A stretch of DNA of 64,000 nucleotides from Xanthomarina arctica (GCF_014638915.1 NZ_BMFQ01000003.1:1-64000), one strand, 5' to 3'; counted from the first letter of the stretch, positions 53,067 through 62,898 are shown. The notes: generated by a model not told the origin, from the letters alone. Numbers and translations are program-made.

Positions 53067-55448
53067 ATGATTGCCATCTTAAGAAAAGAAATAAACTCGT
53101 TTTTCGCCTCGCCAATTGGCTACTTGGTTATCGCTCTTTTTTTACTGCTAAACGGCCTTATTTTATGGCTTTTTAAAGGAGAATTCAATATTCTAGATAA
53201 TGGTTTTGCGGATTTATCTTCGTTTTTCCTCTTAGCTCCTTGGGTTTTAATCTTCCTGATTCCAGCTGTAACTATGCGTAGTTTTAGTGACGAAAAAAAG
53301 CAAGGAACCTTAGAGCTTTTACTAACCAAACCAATTTCTTTATTAAACATTGTATTAGGAAAATATCTAGGGGCATTCATTTTAATTTGTATGGCATTAT
53401 TGCCAACCCTATTATATGTTTACACAGTGTATCAGCTAGGAAATCCAGTAGGCAATTTAGATATTGGTAGCACCTTAGGCTCTTATATCGGTTTACTATT
53501 TTTGGCGGCTTCTTACACCGCTATTGGTATTTTCACTTCTACCCTATCCGATAATCAAATTGTTGCTTTTATAACCGCTGTATTTATCTGTATCATCTTT
53601 TATATAGGATTTGAAGGCCTAGCCGATATGCTTTCCAACGCTTTTATAGAACAATTTGGAATGACAGCCCACTATAATAGCATGAGTCGTGGGGTGTTAG
53701 ATACAAGAGATCTCATCTACTTTTTAAGTATTACCATATTTTTCATTGTGCTTACTAGTAAACGCATTACAACAAAAGGTTTTCAGAAAAAGGAAGGGAT
53801 TTTTATTATTGGAATGCTAATAGGTTTAATTGTTTTAAATATCATTAGCGCTAATTTTTATGGCCGTTTTGATTTAACTTCAGATAAACGATACACCATT
53901 AGCGAATCTTCTTTAGGTATTATAGATGATGTGAATTCTCCAATACTAATTGATGTTTTTCTAGAAGGAGACGATTTCCCTTCAGAATTTAGACGCCTAA
54001 AATTAGAGACACAACAAATTCTAGAGGAGTTTGCTGCTAATAACAAAAACATCGTTTATCATTTTATAAACCCTATTGCAGACGAAGCTAATAGAGAAAC
54101 CAACATTCAACAACTTAATAATCGCGGGTTAACACCCATGCAGTTAAGTGTTGAAGAAAATGGAAAAAGTAGTCAAGCCGTTATCTTTCCCTGGGCTTTG
54201 GCAAGTTATAACGATGTGACTGTTAAAATTCCTTTGGTGAAAAATAAAATTGGAGCCACACAACAAGAATTGGTAAACCATTCAGTACAACATTTGGAAT
54301 ATGCTTTTGCTGACGGATTTAGCAAGCTTGTAAATCCTAAAAAGAAAAAGATAGCTTTCCTTATAGGTAATGGCGAATTGAAAGGCCGTTATATTGAAGA
54401 TTTCCTTAAAACGGTTTCGGAATATTACAATTTAGCTCCATTTACTTTAGATAGCGTTTCTAACAATCCAGAAAAAACCTTAGATCAATTAAAAGATTTT
54501 GATTTAATTGTTTCAGCAAAACCTACAGAAGCATTTACCGAAGATGAAAAATTTGTTTTAGATCAATTTACAATGTCTGGAGGAAAAAGTCTTTGGTTGC
54601 TGGATGCTGTTGCCATGGAAAAAGACAGTTTGTATAACACTGGAAAAAGTGTTGCTATTGCAAGAGATTTAAATTTAACCGATTTCTTCTTTAAATATGG
54701 TATTAGAGTCAATCCTGTGTTAGTAAACGACCTCTACTCGGCTCCTATTACACTTGCTATTGGTGAAGGTAGCGAAGCGCGTTTTCAGCAATTTCCTTGG
54801 TTTTATTCGCCTTTGGTGAATCCAGAAAGTCATCATCCAATTGTGAATAATATCAATTTGGTGAAATTTGATTTTGCCAATCAGATAGACACTTTAAAGA
54901 ACGACATTAAAAAAACCATTCTATTAAAAAGTTCTATACTGTCTAAAATTGATGGCACTCCTAGAGAAATTAGTTTGGAAATGACTTCTGAAGAACCAGA
55001 CCCTAATTTATACAACAAACCGTATCAAAACTTGGCTGTGTTATTAGAAGGTGAATTTACTTCTGTTTACAACAACCGAGTGAAACCTTTCTCTCTACCT
55101 AATGAAAAAAACATCAGTAAGCCTACAAAGATGATTGTGGTTGCAGATGGAGACATTATAAAAAATGAATTGGGCAAAAATGGCCCTGTTGAATTAGGTT
55201 TTGACAGAAGCTCTGGACAAGTCTATGGCAATAAAGAGTTTTTACTGAATGCCGTAAATTACCTTTTAGACGACAATGGACTTATAAACATTCGTTCTAA
55301 AGAAATTGAAGTATCATTTTTAGATTATAAAAAAGTAGCTTCAGAAAAAACAAAATGGCAATTCATAAATATCTTGTTACCACTAGTAATATTAGGTGTT
55401 TTCGGGTTTGTATTTAACTTTTACAGAAAGAAAAAATACGCTAAATAG
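53067..55448 (+). CDS. gldF-gldG: GldF-GldG fused gliding-motility ABC transporter protein
   Basis: A 793-residue single frame. Residues 1-240 match GldF, the ABC permease of gliding motility (LRKEINSFFASPIGYLVIA, SFSDEKKQGTLELLLTKP, STLSDNQIVAFI, with six helices). Residues about 245-793 match GldG, with an N-terminal helix (IFIIGMLIGLIVLNII), a FDLTSDKRYTIS motif, an intein-free soluble domain and a C-terminal helix (FINILLPLVILGVFGFVFNFY). In Flavobacterium johnsoniae these are two proteins; here no stop separates them. The ATPase GldA is not in this window. Confidence 0.9.
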   Translation: MIAILRKEINSFFASPIGYLVIALFLLLNGLILWLFKGEFNILDNGFADLSSFFLLAPWVLIFLIPAVTMRSFSDEKKQGTLELLLTKPISLLNIVLGKYLGAFILICMALLPTLLYVYTVYQLGNPVGNLDIGSTLGSYIGLLFLAASYTAIGIFTSTLSDNQIVAFITAVFICIIFYIGFEGLADMLSNAFIEQFGMTAHYNSMSRGVLDTRDLIYFLSITIFFIVLTSKRITTKGFQKKEGIFIIGMLIGLIVLNIISANFYGRFDLTSDKRYTISESSLGIIDDVNSPILIDVFLEGDDFPSEFRRLKLETQQILEEFAANNKNIVYHFINPIADEANRETNIQQLNNRGLTPMQLSVEENGKSSQAVIFPWALASYNDVTVKIPLVKNKIGATQQELVNHSVQHLEYAFADGFSKLVNPKKKKIAFLIGNGELKGRYIEDFLKTVSEYYNLAPFTLDSVSNNPEKTLDQLKDFDLIVSAKPTEAFTEDEKFVLDQFTMSGGKSLWLLDAVAMEKDSLYNTGKSVAIARDLNLTDFFFKYGIRVNPVLVNDLYSAPITLAIGEGSEARFQQFPWFYSPLVNPESHHPIVNNINLVKFDFANQIDTLKNDIKKTILLKSSILSKIDGTPREISLEMTSEEPDPNLYNKPYQNLAVLLEGEFTSVYNNRVKPFSLPNEKNISKPTKMIVVADGDIIKNELGKNGPVELGFDRSSGQVYGNKEFLLNAVNYLLDDNGLINIRSKEIEVSFLDYKKVASEKTKWQFINILLPLVILGVFGFVFNFYRKKKYAK

Positions 55449-55530
55449 ACTCCTGAATTCACCAAAAGATTCCCGCTTTCACGGGAACAAGTTGTTAATA
55501 AGTTTGTTTCCTATATTAACAGCTATACGA

Positions 55531-55538
55531 TATATTTG
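55531..55538 (+). promoter_or_regulatory. Candidate -7 box of dnaN
   Basis: TATATTTG matches TAnnTTTG, 39 bp before the ATG at 55578. The nearest TTG (55504) is 24 bp away, longer than usual. Confidence 0.45.
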
Positions 55539-55577
55539 TAATAGTAATTAATCGAACTTAAAACGCATTTAATATAG

Positions 55578-56696
55578 ATGAAATTTATAGTATCAAGTAC
55601 CTATTTACTTAAACAACTGCAAGTTCTTGGAGGTGTTATAAACAACTCTAATACCTTACCAATTTTAGATAATTTCTTGTTTGAATTAGATCATACAGAA
55701 CTTATAATTTCAGCTAGCGATTTAGAGACAACCATGTCTTCTAAATTAGAAGTCGAAAGTGATAACAGTGGTAGTATTGCTGTTCCTGCACGTTTACTAT
55801 TAGAAACTTTAAAAACCTTTCCTGAGCAACCTTTAACTTTTGTTGTTGAAGAAAATAACACGATAGAAATAAGTTCTAATCATGGGAAATATGCTTTAGC
55901 TTATGCCGATGCGAACGAATTTCCAAAAGCTGTTTCTTTAGAAGATGCAACTTCAACTACTATAACAGGAGATATTTTAGCAACAGCTATTAGCAAAACT
56001 ATATTCGCAGCTGGAAACGACGATTTACGTCCGGTAATGAGTGGTGTCTTTTTTCAGTTTTCTACTGAAGGTTTAACTTTTGTGGCTACAGATGCGCACA
56101 AATTGGTTAAATATTCTAGAGAAGATGTTCAAGCAGAACAAACTACTGAATTCATTATGCCTAAAAAACCTTTAAATCTTTTAAAAGGAATTTTAGCAGC
56201 AAGTGATGATAGTGTTATCATTGAATACAACGATTCTAATGCGAAATTTACTTTTGAAAACACGGTTTTAATTTGTCGTTTAATTGATGGAAAATACCCT
56301 AATTACGAAGCTGTAATTCCAAAGGAAAATCCGAATAGATTGGTAATAGACAGAACACAGTTTTTAAACTCTGTACGTCGTGTTAGTATTTTCTCTAATA
56401 AAACCACACACCAAATACGTTTAAAAATTGCTGGAGCAGAATTAAATATTTCGGCAGAAGATATCGATTACTCTAATAAAGCTGAAGAACGTTTAACTTG
56501 TGATTATCAAGGAGACGATATGCAAATTGGGTTTAACTCACGTTTTTTAACCGAAATGTTGAACAACCTAACTTCAAGCGAAGTGCAATTAGAAATGAGC
56601 TTACCAAACAGAGCTGGAATTTTAACTCCAATTGATGGTTTAGATGAAGGTGAACAAGTGACTATGCTTGTAATGCCTGTTATGTTGAATAGTTAA
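55578..56696 (+). CDS. dnaN: DNA polymerase III beta subunit (sliding clamp)
   Basis: A 372-residue three-domain clamp. Signatures: MKFIVSSTYLLKQLQVLGG start, PILDNFLFELDH, RPVMSGVFFQF, FVATDAHKLVKY and GKYPNYEAVIP. It ends MLVMPVMLN, as expected for the C-terminal strand that binds partners. It provides processivity to the replicase. It stands apart from any other replication gene. Downstream lie two terminator-like hairpins. Confidence 0.97.
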   Translation: MKFIVSSTYLLKQLQVLGGVINNSNTLPILDNFLFELDHTELIISASDLETTMSSKLEVESDNSGSIAVPARLLLETLKTFPEQPLTFVVEENNTIEISSNHGKYALAYADANEFPKAVSLEDATSTTITGDILATAISKTIFAAGNDDLRPVMSGVFFQFSTEGLTFVATDAHKLVKYSREDVQAEQTTEFIMPKKPLNLLKGILAASDDSVIIEYNDSNAKFTFENTVLICRLIDGKYPNYEAVIPKENPNRLVIDRTQFLNSVRRVSIFSNKTTHQIRLKIAGAELNISAEDIDYSNKAEERLTCDYQGDDMQIGFNSRFLTEMLNNLTSSEVQLEMSLPNRAGILTPIDGLDEGEQVTMLVMPVMLNS

Positions 56697-56699
56697 CAA

Positions 56700-56725
56700 G
56701 TTCCTGCGAAGGCAGGAACCTTTTT
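56700..56725 (+). terminator. Terminator of dnaN
   Basis: Stem GTTCCTGC / GCAGGAAC, loop GAAG, followed by CTTTTTAAT, beginning 4 bases after the stop. Confidence 0.8.
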
Positions 56726-56730
56726 AATAT

Positions 56731-56765
56731 AAAAACCACTACTTTCTAGTTGTGGTTTTTTTTAT
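56731..56765 (+). terminator. Second terminator after dnaN
   Basis: AAAAACCAC and GTGGTTTTTTTT pair around a loop of about 14, with a T run of eight on the plus strand. Weaker but well placed. Confidence 0.5.
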
Positions 56766-56841
56766 TCGGCATCTACAATTGGAATATAAATCTAGCATAA
56801 TCACTTTTTGGCCTCAAAGAAAGGGTTCATTTACTTTAAAT

Positions 56842-56871
56842 ACCTACAAGGTTTTTAAAACCTTGCAGGAA
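56842..56871. repeat. Short palindromic repeat
   Basis: CCTACAAGGTTTTTAAAACC and TTGCAGG form a near-perfect palindrome of about 27 bp. Elements of this sort recur between genes in many flavobacteria. Confidence 0.4.
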
Positions 56872-56936
56872 AATCATAACTACAAAAAAAATCAAATAAT
56901 TTAAAATAAAGTTCAACTTCTTAGTTGGTTTTTTAT

Positions 56937-57590
56937 TTACTCCCTTTCTATTTCAGAAATAAGCTGTTTGCCATAATAAAGCTCATAATGACTTTCTGTA
57001 AATGTGTTATGTACAATAAAATATATTTCAGCCGTAAACTGATCCATTTGTGTTGGAGAATAATAAACAGTTGAGAAAATCTCCTTTTTCTCTCCAGAAA
57101 ATTCGGCTGCAAGCGATCTATTGGTACCAAATCTAATTGGCACTTCTAAATTAGTATAACCATCAAAAAGATAATCTTCAAAAGAATCTTTTACTTTAGC
57201 ATCATATTTAGGAATTCCTTTATAGGGTTTGCCTTTTTTATCTTTTAAATTCTCTTTAAGATACATTTTACTGGTATAACCAGCACCAAAAAGAGATACT
57301 CCTTGATAACCTATATATTCGTTTATACGATATCTCATTTTATTTATAGTATCTACTAAACTAAAGGCATTAATATCTACAGGTTGGTTGTATAAAGCTT
57401 TAATCTTACATCTGGTCAAAATACGTTTGACTTGATCTCCTTTAACTTTAACATTCGATCTGGTATTAAATTTCTTTGATGTCTTTTTCGTTTTTAAAAA
57501 TTCAATGCTCAAACTATCCGTTATAATTATTTCTTGGCTTACAACATATTGAACAGGTAGTAAAAATAGAAATACTAGTATTTTATTCAT
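56937..57590 (-). CDS. Secreted protein of unknown function
   Basis: A 217-residue protein with a signal peptide (1 to about 18, cut after VVSQ). The mature part is Lys-rich and beta-rich (VKVKGDQVKRILTRCKIKALY; SVNAFSLVDTINKMRYRINEYI near residue 78 approximately). I recognise no domain. It is transcribed toward dnaN and is separated from the transporter genes to the right by a terminator. Confidence 0.5.
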   Translation of the reverse strand: MNKILVFLFLLPVQYVVSQEIIITDSLSIEFLKTKKTSKKFNTRSNVKVKGDQVKRILTRCKIKALYNQPVDINAFSLVDTINKMRYRINEYIGYQGVSLFGAGYTSKMYLKENLKDKKGKPYKGIPKYDAKVKDSFEDYLFDGYTNLEVPIRFGTNRSLAAEFSGEKKEIFSTVYYSPTQMDQFTAEIYFIVHNTFTESHYELYYGKQLISEIERE

Positions 57591-57630
57591 TAAAGCAGGT
57601 TTAATATTCTAAATGAGATTTCAATATACT

Positions 57631-57675
57631 AAAAAAACCATATTCAAGTTTGGTTATGCTTGAATATGGTTTTAT
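57631..57675 (-). terminator. Terminator of the efflux operon
   Basis: Stem AAAACCATATTCAAG / CTTGAATATGGTTTT, loop of ten, with a run of T on the minus strand. It lies 20 bp after the stop of the AI-2E family gene. Confidence 0.8.
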
Positions 57676-57695
57676 TTTTTATTTCAATAAAGGCA

Positions 57696-58757
57696 TTAAT
57701 CAGCCAGTACAATATCTTCTTTACTATCTATCCAAGCTACATATAACTTGTGTAAAACAGATAATAAAACGGTTCCAATAAAAATTCCAATAATACCATG
57801 TAATAACATGCCACCCAGTGCTCCAAGAATAATTAGAATCATTGGAGTTTCTAAACCTTTAGCTAATAAAATTGGTTTTAAGACATTATCTAATATGGAG
57901 ATTACCAGAATATATACTGTAAATACAGTTGCTACTACGGAGCTATCTGCTATTGAATATGCAATCAAAATAGTTGGTATAACCACAAGAGTAACTGGAA
58001 TTTGAACTATAGCTGCTAACATAACAATGAAAGCGAAAATAGCAGGTGCGGGAATTCCCATCAGTTTAAACCCTACAAAACAAAGAAACGCTTGTATAAT
58101 AGCCACAAACAAAATGCCTTTAACGACATTTCTAACGGTATCTCTTGCAATTAATAACATCTCAACACCTTTGTTCCCTCCTATTAGTTTGTTAGCAAAA
58201 TCGCTAGCCGATTCGAAAGCTCCTTTAGAATTAGACATAAACATAACTGCTATTATAAACGATAATAAAAAAGCCAATACCGTTCCAATAATTCCAGTAA
58301 AGCTTTTTAGAGCCGATTTCCCCTTCTCTAACAGAACCTCTTTGTGTTCAATTGCGTATGTTCTAGAATTTGCTGAAAGGTCTGACCAATCATTATAAAC
58401 ACGTTCTCCTACAATTGGCCAGTCTTTTACTTTCTCCGTTGGAGGAGTAATTTCTAATTCATTGTTTTGAACAGCCGTAAACGTTTCTTTTAAATTACCA
58501 AACAAAGAACCTACCATAGAATATGTTGGTACAATTAATAAGGCTACCGCAATTATTGTAAAAATAAAAGTCGCTTTCTTTCTGTGTTTTTCTCCAAAAA
58601 CATTAAGAAACTTTTGAAACAGTGGAAATAATGATACTGCTAAAATAACACCCCAAGTAAAAATCCCAATAAATGGTTTAACAAGAAAAAAGCCCCAAAG
58701 AATTAATAAGGAGATGACTATGAGTCTGATAAATTCTGTAATTGTAAATGATTTCAT
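57696..58757 (-). CDS. AI-2E family transporter
   Basis: A 353-residue membrane protein with about eight helices in the PF01594 pattern: FIRLIVISLLILWGFFLV start, FIAVMFMSN, GILFVAIIQAFLCFVGFKLMGIPAPAIFAFIVMLAAIVQIP near residue 215, and DNVLKPILLAKGLETPMILIILGALGG near residue 290. Members move varied small molecules; the link to AI-2 is not general. It is the last gene of the unit starting at 62659, 13 bp after the TolC-like gene. Confidence 0.88.
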   Translation of the reverse strand: MKSFTITEFIRLIVISLLILWGFFLVKPFIGIFTWGVILAVSLFPLFQKFLNVFGEKHRKKATFIFTIIAVALLIVPTYSMVGSLFGNLKETFTAVQNNELEITPPTEKVKDWPIVGERVYNDWSDLSANSRTYAIEHKEVLLEKGKSALKSFTGIIGTVLAFLLSFIIAVMFMSNSKGAFESASDFANKLIGGNKGVEMLLIARDTVRNVVKGILFVAIIQAFLCFVGFKLMGIPAPAIFAFIVMLAAIVQIPVTLVVIPTILIAYSIADSSVVATVFTVYILVISILDNVLKPILLAKGLETPMILIILGALGGMLLHGIIGIFIGTVLLSVLHKLYVAWIDSKEDIVLAD

Positions 58758-58770
58758 AATAATATAGATA

Positions 58771-60141
58771 TTAGTTTGTTTGGTTCCATCCGCCGCCTAA
58801 AGCTAGGTATAATTTTACAACGGATTGCAATTGCGATTTATAACTTTCGGAAGCTGTTAATTGAACAGAAAAAAAAGTGGTTTGTACATTTAAAAAATCT
58901 AAAAAAGAAGTAGCTCCTTCATCATAACGAACCCAAGCCAGATTATAAGCTTCTTCAGCCAACTCCAATTGAAGTTTACGGATTTCAACTTCTTTTTTAT
59001 AAGTATCTATAGAGATAAGGGCATCTTCAACTTCTTGAAAAGCTAATAAATAAGCTTGCTTATAATCTAAAACCATTCTATTATATTGTTCTTCTTCAAT
59101 ATTGATGGTGTTGTTTATTTTGTTTCCATTAAAAAGAGGCCCAACCATATTTCCCATGAAGCTTCCAAATATGGCAGAAGGATCTAACAGTTTCGCCCCC
59201 AAATTGAAATCAATCTGAAAGTTGGGATATTTAAAGGTTTCTGCCACCCCTAAAGATGCCAATTGTGCCTTAAGCAATATTTCCGCTTTTATAATAGAAG
59301 GGCGACGTCTTAATAATCCAGCAGGAACACCCACAGGTAACTCTGAAGGGAAAAGTTGTTCTTCTAATTTTTTCCCTCTAGGAATCTCCTTCGGGAAGCT
59401 TCCTAGAACAGTACTAATGGCATTTTCAATCTGTTTTCTGCCTCTATATAAAGATTGCAAGGTTACTTGAACATCCTTCAAACTAATACTAATTTGATTT
59501 ACATCCACCTTAGAAATAAAACCACCATCATATCTGGCATCAATAATAGCTTTATATTTCTCCATGGAAACCTCCATCTGTTCAGATACATTAATCTGAT
59601 TATCAATGGCTCTAAGCGTGAAATACAATTCTGCTATTTGGGAGACCATGGTAGCTTTAACTTCAAATACAGCCATTTCTGTTGCGAGATAGGCTTGTAG
59701 TGCCGCTTCATTTTGATTTGCTATTCGTCCCCAAACATCAATGGTATAAGATACCTGACCAAAAGCTGTAACAGAATTTTGAAACGATGGAAATAAAGAT
59801 GTTTTAGATGTTTCTGCACTTAATCCATAATTTACCTCAGGGTATAATTGCGCTTTAGCAATAGCTAATTGTAGTTGAGACTGTTTAATGCCAATAATAA
59901 TATTTTGAAGAGGTAAATTGTTATCCAGTCCTTCATGGATTAAATCCGTAAGTACCGGATCATTGAAAAAAGACCACCATTCTGTATCTGCAAGACTTAA
60001 AGTATCTGTAGTATGTGTTGAAAATGAAGCTGGGCTTTCAGTTTGAGGTGCCACAAATTCATTTTGAACCTTACAACCGAAAAACGAAAGACAAAGGAGC
60101 AAAACGACAATATGAAATAAGTTATACTTTTTCACTTTCAT
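58771..60141 (-). CDS. TolC/OprM-like outer-membrane efflux lipoprotein
   Basis: About 456 residues; the start at 60141 (MKVKKYNLF) is chosen because it leads a lipoprotein signal (lipobox FFGC). It overlaps the preceding gene by 20 bp. The mature chain follows the NodT/OprM family: DTEWWSFFNDPVLTDLI, two long helical coiled-coil halves (QSQLQLAIAKAQLYPEVNYG and EEAYNLAWVRYDEGATSFLDFLNVQ), and RRRPSIIKAEILL. It would form the outer channel of a tripartite exporter with the HlyD-like and FUSC-like proteins. Confidence 0.9.
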   Translation of the reverse strand: MKVKKYNLFHIVVLLLCLSFFGCKVQNEFVAPQTESPASFSTHTTDTLSLADTEWWSFFNDPVLTDLIHEGLDNNLPLQNIIIGIKQSQLQLAIAKAQLYPEVNYGLSAETSKTSLFPSFQNSVTAFGQVSYTIDVWGRIANQNEAALQAYLATEMAVFEVKATMVSQIAELYFTLRAIDNQINVSEQMEVSMEKYKAIIDARYDGGFISKVDVNQISISLKDVQVTLQSLYRGRKQIENAISTVLGSFPKEIPRGKKLEEQLFPSELPVGVPAGLLRRRPSIIKAEILLKAQLASLGVAETFKYPNFQIDFNLGAKLLDPSAIFGSFMGNMVGPLFNGNKINNTINIEEEQYNRMVLDYKQAYLLAFQEVEDALISIDTYKKEVEIRKLQLELAEEAYNLAWVRYDEGATSFLDFLNVQTTFFSVQLTASESYKSQLQSVVKLYLALGGGWNQTN

Positions 60142-61156
60142 AAATACTTGGATCATTAAAATAAGTAACAACTTTATATGCTAAAACTACGTAAACTACT
60201 GCCATACCAATTCCAAATAATCGTTCTACCATAGTATCTCCAGCAGAGTCACTTGAGCTAGAAATAACACCCATTACTAGAAAAAATGTTCTAAAAGCAA
60301 TGGCATAAATAGGAACTGTTTTTTTGCCTGAAAATATCTGATATGTAAAAAACAAACTAATTACAAAGGTTAAAAATATGTAAAAAAAGAATGTAGGTGT
60401 AATAGTAAGTAAATTATAAGCAATTATACCACTTACGCCTCCTAACACATTAGCCAAAATAAGTACAAGTCCTTTCTTCGATTTATAAATCAATGGATCT
60501 AAGCCTAAAATAAGAATAAACACAAAAGTTAAAACGAGCGCGTTGGGTCTAAAAAAATAGAAATATAAAACTGCAGGCATCAAAACAAACAACCCATTTA
60601 AGGCTATTTTATTTAAGTTATAAGCTGGTTCAACTTCTTCTTTTTTATCAGGTGTTTTGTCTACGGTTGAAGGTTCTGGAAAAAACAAAAAAGCCAATTG
60701 AGTAACACCTAAAGCTATGGCCAAATTTAATACCATATCCAATAAAATTAAATCCCCAAGAGGCTCAGCTGTTAAGCTTAAAAAAGGAAGTAAAAGCGTT
60801 AGTATTAAAAATAACAGTCTTACAGGTTCTGGAATTTTAACCAACCTAAAAGACCAAAAAATAACGAGTGCTAATATAAAAAGAGTTTCCAAAACATAAT
60901 CTTGAACAAAACCTCCTATAACCAAACCAAACAAGCCAAGAATATATAAGCCTATGATGGCCGCAAGTGATTTTTTTAAGCCTAAAGCATTTTTCCCTTT
61001 ATCGAGTAACATTAAAGCAAAAATGGCAGAAATTTGAGGCAAAAGAACATTATTTGTTGTGGCTATTAACAAGGCAGAAACAACACCTAATAAACATCTA
61101 ATAATGGCTCTAGTTTGTTGAGTTGTATTTATATTTATAGCCTCACTATCTAACAT
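60122..61156 (-). CDS. DUF2955/FUSC-like inner-membrane protein
   Basis: A 344-residue protein with about ten membrane helices, as in DUF2955 and AaeB/FUSC-type inner-membrane components. The first 25 residues are cytoplasmic (TQQTRAIIRCLLGVVSALLIATTNNVLLPQ). A soluble Glu/Lys-rich loop (TVDKTPDKKEEVEP near 168) divides the two halves. It overlaps the HlyD gene by 11 bp. Expected role: inner partner of efflux for aromatic or other small organic acids, by analogy to AaeAB. Substrate not known. Confidence 0.8.
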   Translation of the reverse strand: MLDSEAININTTQQTRAIIRCLLGVVSALLIATTNNVLLPQISAIFALMLLDKGKNALGLKKSLAAIIGLYILGLFGLVIGGFVQDYVLETLFILALVIFWSFRLVKIPEPVRLLFLILTLLLPFLSLTAEPLGDLILLDMVLNLAIALGVTQLAFLFFPEPSTVDKTPDKKEEVEPAYNLNKIALNGLFVLMPAVLYFYFFRPNALVLTFVFILILGLDPLIYKSKKGLVLILANVLGGVSGIIAYNLLTITPTFFFYIFLTFVISLFFTYQIFSGKKTVPIYAIAFRTFFLVMGVISSSSDSAGDTMVERLFGIGMAVVYVVLAYKVVTYFNDPSIYESEKV

Positions 61157-62219
61157 AAGAGACTTTTGAAGTTAACCACATTTTAAATTTAGCTAGACTA
61201 TTTAAAATAAAACTATCACCCGTAAAAACAACCACATTAGCTTGACTGCCTTGTCGTAATTTTTTATAAACCTCATCATTTTCTAAAGCTATAATAACAG
61301 GAAAACGCTGTTGTTCCCGCAACCATCCTTGCTGACTTCTTACTGTTGGCAAATCGGCCGCATTGGTGTTTTGAGTTTTTACACCATAAGCAATACTGGT
61401 TACTTTAGCTTTATAAACTTCACCTGCATCAATATCGAAAGTAATGCTTGCTTGATCATTAACTTTTAAATGACTTAAATTATTTTCAGTGAAATTGGCT
61501 TGTATCCAAATGGTTTTATTCGAAATCAAAGAAGCTAAAGCTCGACCAGCAGAAGCAAAATAGCCGGTTTCAACATTAAAACTTTCTATAACACCATTTG
61601 AAGGTGCAATAATAACGGTATGTTCTAAATCCCAATTGGCTTTTTCCAATTGATTTAAAGCACCTTTAACTAAAGGATTATTAGCATCTAATGGCCCTAA
61701 AGCTGTTTTTTGACCTTCAAGATTAGCTTCCGCAGTCGATACATTCTCAATCGCTGTTAAATAGGTAGATTCTGAACGGTCTCTATCTGCCTCAGACAAA
61801 GCGCCTTCATATTGAGTCATAACACGCTTGGTACGATCCCAGTTTTTAGTAGCACGATCTAATTTAACACGCGAACTATTTAATTGTGCAGATGCTGCTT
61901 TTAAGCCTGAAAGACCCGCTGATAAATTTTGAGTCACGTTCTCCAAATTAATTTCAGCTTGAACTACAGCAATTTCATAAGGCGTTCTATCGATAAGAAA
62001 TAACGTATCTCCTTCTTTAACTTCAGAATGCAAACCAACATCAACCCTCGTTACATAACCACTAACCATAGGAGCCAAAGATAAATTCAATCCTTGGACA
62101 CGAGCCTGATTAGTTGAAGGCGTAAACCTACTACCCATCACATTAAACAGCATGATAACAAACGTTAAAACAACAACTATGATGCTTATTTTTTTTGCTG
62201 AACCTTTATTTGCTCCCAT
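61146..62219 (-). CDS. HlyD-family membrane fusion protein
   Basis: A 357-residue periplasmic adaptor with one N-terminal helix (ISIIVVVLTFVIMLFNVMG). A biotinyl-lipoyl-like part is split (APMVSGYVTRVDVGLHSEVKEGDTLFLIDRTPYEIAV near 50-85 and IIAPSNGVIESFNVETGYF near 200) around a long coiled coil (about 85-185). The beta-barrel part (WIQANFTENNLSHLKVNDQASITFDI) follows. It resembles EmrA/AaeA. It starts with its ATG sharing one base with the stop of the channel gene. Confidence 0.9.
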   Translation of the reverse strand: MGANKGSAKKISIIVVVLTFVIMLFNVMGSRFTPSTNQARVQGLNLSLAPMVSGYVTRVDVGLHSEVKEGDTLFLIDRTPYEIAVVQAEINLENVTQNLSAGLSGLKAASAQLNSSRVKLDRATKNWDRTKRVMTQYEGALSEADRDRSESTYLTAIENVSTAEANLEGQKTALGPLDANNPLVKGALNQLEKANWDLEHTVIIAPSNGVIESFNVETGYFASAGRALASLISNKTIWIQANFTENNLSHLKVNDQASITFDIDAGEVYKAKVTSIAYGVKTQNTNAADLPTVRSQQGWLREQQRFPVIIALENDEVYKKLRQGSQANVVVFTGDSFILNSLAKFKMWLTSKVSYVR

Positions 62220-62659
62220 TAATTTGAATTTTGATTTTTGTAAATTTGTTGTATTAAAGAATACATCATGGCTGTGGACCAGCCAATTAACATAATGCCA
62301 TTAATAGCCTCAATACCTGATAATATACGCCAATTGTCTGTTAAGGTTAAATCTCCATAACCTAATGATGTAAAGGTAACCATAGAAAAATACCATGCTT
62401 CCGAAACACCTGAAAATAACTCCCTAGTTTCAGGAATAAGCATATAAGTAAATGCCCAAAGCCAAGTTTGTAAAAAATGTAAGATGGAAAAAAATAAAAA
62501 TGACGTTATTAATAATCGTAAAGCAACCTTTGAATGGTCAAATTTATTTCTATTCTCAAATGAAGGTATTATTTTTTTAAGCCACATTACATTGCCATAA
62601 GCCTGAATAACCACACTTATTATTATAATTAGGCTTCCTATTAATAGAGATAAAATCAT
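62219..62659 (-). CDS. Two-TM K+ channel-like protein
   Basis: A 146-residue protein with helices at about 3-24, 48-75 and 105-140. A pore loop with the potassium selectivity filter TSLGYGD (near residue 97) lies between the last two, as in the Ion_trans_2 family. It lacks a regulatory RCK domain. It is the first gene of the exporter unit, and its stop and the ATG of the HlyD gene overlap by one base. Whether it passes K+ is not known. Confidence 0.85.
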   Translation of the reverse strand: MILSLLIGSLIIIISVVIQAYGNVMWLKKIIPSFENRNKFDHSKVALRLLITSFLFFSILHFLQTWLWAFTYMLIPETRELFSGVSEAWYFSMVTFTSLGYGDLTLTDNWRILSGIEAINGIMLIGWSTAMMYSLIQQIYKNQNSN

Positions 62660-62898
62660 TTTGTTCTAGAGTAATTATCACAAAGAAAACAAAAATAATA
62701 ACTTCGAATACCCTAAACACATAAAATACAATGGAATGTATTCTGCTTTTTAATTTTAGATGAAATATAATTCAATTCCTAAAATCAAGAATAAAATAAT
62801 TAAACAACTAAAAATCATTAACATACGTTTTCTAAATGAAGTAATTTGTGATATTACCATTTAAACAACGTATTATGAAAGCAAAAGATTTAGAAATT

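Noticed and set aside
53067-55448. Separate gldF and gldG with a programmed frameshift
   Set aside because: The frame is continuous with no stop and no slippery site is needed, so a direct fusion is the simplest reading.
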